The notes below the pieces were generated by a model. It saw nothing but the letters and a program-made list of their open reading frames with translations, was not told where the DNA came from and did not search any database. The position numbers and the translations under genes were made by a program. Of a stretch of DNA of 64,000 nucleotides, positions 58,731-64,000 are shown one piece after another. This stretch comes from Holacanthus passer (Eukaryota; Chordata; Actinopteri; Pomacanthidae), in contig JAFREQ010000030.1 in NCBI GenBank assembly GCA_025331565.1, positions 8,306,501 to 8,370,500 on the forward strand, in the 5' to 3' direction. The stretch's first letter is position 1; every line of letters begins with the position of its first letter.

Positions 58731-58953
58731 TTTACCTCATTTAGTGTAAATACTGTTTCTACTTTTTCTAGTTTTTTCTATTGGCACTTTATTTTTTGTT
58801 ACTGTCGCCTTATTTTTAACTTTATTTCTAACTTTATTTGTATTTATTTTGAATACTGTACTTCAATTTGCCTGTTCTGCGAGCTGTTGTAACAAGTGAA
58901 TTTCCCCTGAGGGGATCAATAAAAGCTATCTTATCTTATCTTATCTTATCTTA
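58731..58953 (+). repeat. LINE/SINE 3' end with (TTATC)n tail
   Basis: T-rich stretch, then GTGAATTTCCCCTGAGGGGA, TCAATAAAAG and five ATCTT units. Same signature as 45676-45736. Confidence 0.65.
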
Positions 58954-59006
58954 AGCAGTAATGTGCATTATGTTAATGGGGTGTCCACACAAGAATAGAA
59001 AGACAC

Positions 59007-59018
59007 AACTCTGTGGGT
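59007..59018. repeat. Target-site duplication, left copy
   Basis: AACTCTGTGGGT, identical to 60795-60806. Confidence 0.9.
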
Positions 59019-60794
59019 CTCCCCCTTTGAACTGCTACCTTATCGTGGTGGGGGAGTTTGAGTGCCCGAATGATCCTGGGAGCTACGCTGTTGGGGGCTT
59101 TATGCCCCTGGTAGGGTCTCCCAAGGCAAACAGGTCCTAGGTGACGGGTCAGACCAAAAGCAGTTCAAAACCCCCTATGAAAGTAGTGAAATCAAGGGCA
59201 GTTACGTCGCCCGGTATGGCGGAGCCGGGGCCCGACCCTGGAGCCAGGCCTGGGGTTGGGGCTCGTATGCGAGCGCCTGGCGCCTGGGCTCAGCCCGAAC
59301 GGACGACGTGGGCCTGACCTCCTGCAGACCCACCACCCGCAGAGGGAACCGTAGGGGCCGGGTGCAGTGTGGATCGGGTGGCAGTCGACGGCAGGGGCCT
59401 CGGCAACCCGATCCCCGGACACAGCTTCTAGCTGTTGGGACTTGGAACGTCACCTCACTGGGGGGGAAGGAGCCTGAGCTTGTGCGGGAGGTTGAGAGAT
59501 ACCGGCTAGGTATAGTCGGGCTCACCTCCACGCACAGCTTGGGCTCTGGAACCCAGCTCCTTGAGAGGGGCTGGACCCTCCACTTCTCTGGAGTTGCCCA
59601 TGGTGAGAGGCGGCGGGCTGGTGTGGGTTTGCTCACAGCCCCACAGCTCAGCCGCCATGTGAATGAGAAGGTCGCGTCCCTGCGCCTTCGCGTAGGGGAC
59701 AGGTCTCTGACTGTTGTTTCGGCCTATGGGCCAAACAGCAGTGCGGAGTACCCGGCCTTCTTGGAGTCCCTGGGAGGGGTGCTGGATAGTGCTCCGACTG
59801 GGGACTCCATTGTTCTACTGGGGGACTTCAATGCCCACGTTGGCAACGACAGTGAGACCTGGAAGGGGGTGATTGGGATGAGCGGCCTCCCCTATCTGAA
59901 CCCGAGCGGTGTTCTGTTATTGGACTTCTGTGCTAGTCATGGTTTGTCCATAACGAACACCATGTTCGAACACAGGGGTGTCCATAAGTGGTCGATGATA
60001 GACTTTGTGGTCGTGTCATCTGATCTCCGGCCACGTGTTTTGGACACACGGGTGAAGAGAGGGGCTGAGCTGTCAACTGATCACCACCTGGTGGTGAGTT
60101 GGATGCGCTGGCGGAGGAGGAAGCCGGACAGACTTGGCAGGCCCAAACGTGTCGTGAGGGTCTGTTGGGAACGTCTGGCAGAGCCCTCTGTCAGCGCGGT
60201 CTTCAACTCCCACCTCCGGGAGAGCTTCTCTCAGATCTCGGGGGAGGTTGGAGACATTGAGTCCGAGTGGACTATGTTCTCCACCTCCATTGTCAAAGTT
60301 GCTGCTCTCGATTTACTGGTCAATCTTCGTTCCAACCCTCACCTATGGTCATGAGCTTTGGGTCATGACCGAAAGAACGAGATCCCGGATACAAGCGGCC
60401 GAAATGAGTTTCCTCCGCAGGGTGGCTGGGCGCACCCTTAGAGATAGGGTGAGGAGCTCAGTCACCAGGGAGGAGCTCGGAGTAGAGCCGCTACTCCTCC
60501 ACATCGAGAGGAGTCAGTTGAGGTGGCTTGGACATCTGTTCCGGATGCCTTCTGGACGCCTCCCTGGAGAGGTGTTCCGGGCATGTCCCACCAGGAGGAG
60601 GCCTCGGGGTAGACCTAGGACACGCTGGAGGGACTATGTCTCTCAGCTGGCCTGGGAACGCCTCAGGGTCCCACCGGATGAGCTGGAGGAGGTGTCTGGG
60701 GTGAGGGAAGTCTGGGCATCCTTGCTTAGACTGCTGCCTCCGCGACCCGGCCCCGGATAAGCGGAAGAAAATGGATGGATGGATGGATGGATGG
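59019..60794 (+). mobile_element. Internally deleted Rex3/RTE-like LINE
   Basis: A non-LTR retrotransposon with both ends, a 12-bp target-site duplication and a GGAT tandem tail at 60770-60794. The first open frame (59308-60354) has AP-endonuclease motifs: GTWNVTSL, VVSAYGPNSS, LLGDFNAHVG and STDHHLV. The second open frame (60248-60760) carries the C-terminal part TYGHELWVMTERTRSRIQAA and PRGRPRTRWRDYVSQLAWER. The catalytic reverse-transcriptase core between them is absent, with the junction near 60300. The tail and motifs fit Rex3-type elements. Because it has the 5' end and a clean TSD, it probably moved in the deleted form. Confidence 0.88.
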
Positions 60795-60806
60795 AACTCT
60801 GTGGGT
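60795..60806. repeat. Target-site duplication, right copy
   Basis: AACTCTGTGGGT after the GGAT tail. Confidence 0.9.
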
Positions 60807-61760
60807 GTGGAGGGCCTAGTAAGCATTTCCAGGTAGCTGTTTCTTCAGTTTGTAATGTAATCAAGAAATGGCAGTTAACAGGATAAAAATGGATATGGAT
60901 ATCAAGTTAAGGTCTGGAAGACAAAGAAATCTCTCAGAGAGAACTGCTTGTAGGATTGCTTGAAAAGCAAATCGAAACCCACGATTGACTCCAAAAGACC
61001 TTCATGCCTTCAAGGCATTTTGGAGGGATGCAGTCCTGTGGACCGATGAAGTTAAAATAGAACCTTTTGGCCATCAGAGTAACAGTATTTTTGGAGAAAA
61101 ATAGTGTGCAGAGTTTCATGAAAAGAACACCTGGCTAACTGTTAAGCACGAGGGTGGACCATACTTTGGGCTCGTGACGGCGAACATTTCACTGGTAGAA
61201 GCAGGGATTCAATTAAATACCAGCAAATTCTGGAATCAAACATCACAGAGTCTGTAAAAAGCTGAAGATTAAAAGAGGATGCTACAACAGGATAAACTGA
61301 GCTCAAAATCCACAAAGGATTATGTCAAGAGGCACAAGCCAAAGGTTCTGTGATGACCCTCACAGTGATCCCTTAAACATTATCAAAAAATTGTGGACAG
61401 ACCTCAAAAGAGTAGTGCATACCAGATCGCCCAAGGATCTCACAGAACTAACAGCCTTTTACAGGAAGAATCCCCCAATCAAGAATTAAAAAGACTCCTG
61501 CAGTTATGGCAGGGGGTGAAGGGTGTGTTAATAAGTTAATAAGCACTAATGCAGGGTACACAAACATTTGCTTCTGGCCCTTTTCCTGATTTGTTATTTT
61601 TTTAACTGTAAAAGAAAAAAAAAATCTTGCTTAAAATATTAAAGAAATGTGTCATATTTAACTTCTTCTGGAAATTAGGTGATCTTTTACTCACTTAGCT
61701 ATTCACAGTAACCAGACGACAAGACCAGAGGTGTCCAAACTTGTGCATGCCACTGTGCAG
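60807..61760 (+). mobile_element. Decayed Tc1-like transposon
   Basis: Broken frames read KSGRQRN-like text near 60910, then LWTDEVKIEPFGHQSN at about 61037-61085, the DE motif region of Tc1 transposase, and KLWTDLKRVVHTRSPKDLTE near 61390-61450. The 3' end GTGTCCAAACTTGTGCATGC (61731-61750) looks like a Tc1 terminal repeat. Large internal deletions and stops are present. The left end meets the Rex3 insert. Confidence 0.85.
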
Positions 61761-62764
61761 TTCTTTTTCACATTACCTCCTCTGGGGAGCAAATGTAGAG
61801 GTGAGATGTGTGTGTGGCGCTCCCATTGTTAAATGGAAATTATTTACAGTGTGTGGAAATTTTGGTTATCATTTGCTTTGTGTCCATTTGGGCCGTGACA
61901 GTTGGCCTACTCAGAGTCAGTGTGATAGTTGTTGTTGCGACAGAGTGAAAGGGGAAATCCTTGGACTGGGTCTAAATTACATCCATAAGACCTCTCATAG
62001 GTTTTAGGTCCATGTTGCCAGCTATGTCAACAGAATACAACAGTCAATTCACTTTGACCAGTGGCACCATTTCATCTATTCAAATGTATTCTCTGCCCTG
62101 TTAAGCAGGATTTCCAAAGTGTTTTGCAGTCCTGAACAAAATTGCAAAACATGCTTATTTATATTTCTGTCATAATATACCAACAAACTTCATCTGAATA
62201 TGTCCATTTTATGAAATATTATGTGTTGTGACCATCAAGAAACAATCACTTCAGGAATGTTATGTTTAAATTCCTTCAAAGACAGGAATTGACATGTCTA
62301 TGTGACATGACATGACATTGAAGCAACAAGCAATTTGGGTGAAAAAAACAACAACTTTATAATGGCTGACATTTTGACATGTGGCTGACAATTGCCACAT
62401 TTGAATATGACCTCTAAAAAAATAATATTAAGTTATTTTTTCAAATATTTTTTTTTTTCAATATATATATATGTTTATAAATTTCAGAGTTACCTGTTTG
62501 GTTTGTTGCCCAATCTGGTGTCCATAACTTTTGACTGAACTTGAAAATATCATGTGGTGTGACCAAATATCATGCAGAGTGGCCACTGCAGAGTGATTTC
62601 ACTGGTAGATACATGGCCTAGATGTCACTTTCCGTACTTTAATAGTCAATTGATGATTTACATACATAGAAAGAAAGTACTTTATTTTTATTTTATTTGG
62701 TCTTCATTATTTTTCAAATAATTTACAACACTTTAATCTATGTTCAATATTACGAGAAAAATGT
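61761..62764. other. Non-coding, AT-rich
   Basis: Nothing recognised. Confidence 0.5.
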
Positions 62765-63440
62765 GAGATGTTGCCAAGATACAGTATATAGTCCTGCATA
62801 TTCCGGGTCTACCCCAGGGTCTCCTATGAGTTGGACATGCACGGAAGACCTCCAATGGAGGGAAATGCCTGAACCACCTTTACTGGCTCCTTTCAACACC
62901 AAGGTGCAGTGACTGCTCCCTCCAGATGTCCTCTCCATGCTCTAACAGTGAGCCCAGCAATCCTACAGTGGAAACACATTTCGGCTGCTTGTATCCACAA
63001 TCTGATTCTTTCAGTCACTACCCAAAGTTCATGACCATGGGTGAGGGTTGAAACATAGATGAACTGGTAAATCGTAAGCTTTACCAGCTCCCTCTTCATT
63101 GGCACCTTGGTCCAGTACATTGTGCACATTACTGCTGACAATGTGCCAATTTCCCTGTCCCTGTCAAAATGTAGCATGAGATGTGCTACATTTTGCCCTC
63201 ACTTGTGAACAAAACCCCAAAATACTTGAACTCCTTTGCTTGGAGCAGTGGCTCACTCCCAATCCAGAGGGAACAATCCACCATTTTCCAGGAGAGAACA
63301 ATGGCCTCAGATTTGGAGGTGCTGACTCTCATCCCAGACACTTTGCACTGGCTGCAAACTGACCCAGTGCACGCTGAAGGTCACAGTCAGATGCAGACAC
63401 AGATGAAACCAGGGGACAAAATTCTGTGCTGCTAATGGTC
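62765..63440 (-). mobile_element. Decayed Rex3-like LINE fragment
   Basis: The minus-strand frame 62893-63177 reads YVSTLTHGHELWVVTERIRL then WIQAAEMCFHCRIAGLTVRA, homologous to the C-terminal part of the element at 59019-60794. Further minus-strand LINE-like sequence lies on both sides. Highly diverged, with stops. Confidence 0.8.
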
Positions 63441-64000
63441 GGTTTGCTTTCTCTATATAGGACAACGCATATCTAGAATGACAGCAGCTCACAGCACAAA
63501 CATAGTAGTGGCTAGTTGCTCTGAGGAAAACAGACAAAGGTAGAGGAAGAAAAATAGAGTTGAAGAAGGATAATCACGGCAAGGCCACATTCAGAATGTT
63601 AAGGCACAACCTACACAAACAGAATTGTATTATACAGATTTGCTCATGTACTATACATTAAAGTAGGTGAACAGACGTTTGTAACAAGCACTTGAGACAA
63701 AGTCTGGAACTGGCTTTCAAGCATCAGGGAAAACTGAACTGATTACATTATGTGTATATTCTCAATGCAATTGATTAAAAAACCACACACAGACACAGAA
63801 ACACACTCAGAAACACATGTGCACACACATGTGCACACACACGCGCACACACACACGTGCCATACACCTTAAGGGCTCAAAGTATGTGAGTGGCCAAAGT
63901 TGCAGTAGCAATAGGTGCTGGTTATATATTTAAAGTGCTATGCAGCTTCCTGCAACCATGGTTGGAGGAAGACAATAGTCCACTTGCTGGTCTTGCTGCA
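63441..64000. other. Non-coding with CA-rich repeat
   Basis: An imperfect CA/CACG-rich tract at 63784-63858. No dctd exon recognised up to the window end. Confidence 0.55.

Noticed and set aside
59202..59636. Minus-strand open frame rich in Pro/Arg
   Set aside because: GC-rich shadow of the LINE endonuclease frame.
1..64000. CRISPR arrays, operons, bacterial promoters or rRNA
   Set aside because: None seen. Intron-exon structure and transposons show a vertebrate nuclear genome.

Overview
This window is vertebrate nuclear DNA, almost certainly from a ray-finned (probably percomorph) fish. The genes are split by canonical GT-AG introns. The non-coding space is filled with fish-type transposable elements: Tc1/mariner, Rex3-like and L2/CR1-like LINEs, a tRNA-derived SINE, an LTR element and MITE-like repeats. 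There are also long CA and CTTT microsatellites.

Region 1 (1-34.9 kb, + strand) is the 3' half of a teneurin gene. I join 29 coding exons from 1050 to 33864. All phases agree, giving 1,584 codons plus stop. They run from just before the NHL beta-propeller, through the YD/Rhs-like shell, to the C-terminal toxin-like domain and the TCAP peptide. One exon is a 21-nt microexon (2675-2695) encoding the known alternative NHL insert. The TCAP-3-like C-terminus and a neighbouring dctd gene identify it as tenm3.

Region 2 (about 39.9-44 kb, + strand) holds the last four coding exons and a 3'UTR exon of a fish multicopy gene that looks like the SAMD3-like family. It lies between tenm3 and dctd. Region 3 (44.05-45.31 kb, + strand) is an hmgb2 retrocopy with an intact 216-codon reading frame, a poly(A) tail and a perfect 15-bp target-site duplication, apparently landed in a MITE. 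Region 4 (45.4-50.6 kb) contains repeats and hairpins.

Region 5 (50.7-55.4 kb, - strand) holds the last two coding exons of dctd (dCMP deaminase), convergent with tenm3. The order tenm3 then dctd matches human 4q35. An LTR with PPT lies inside the last dctd intron. Region 6 (55.4-64 kb) is repeat-rich. It contains a 1.8-kb Rex3-like LINE with a 12-bp target-site duplication and a deleted reverse transcriptase, Tc1 remains and a second Rex3 fragment. It is probably upstream dctd intron.

Tenm3 is a neuronal type II membrane adhesion receptor, dctd is a cytosolic nucleotide enzyme, and hmgb2 encodes a chromatin protein. Nothing suggests that these genes act together. The notable biology is architectural: a conserved gene pair split by an additional fish gene and a retrogene, and several datable nested insertions.
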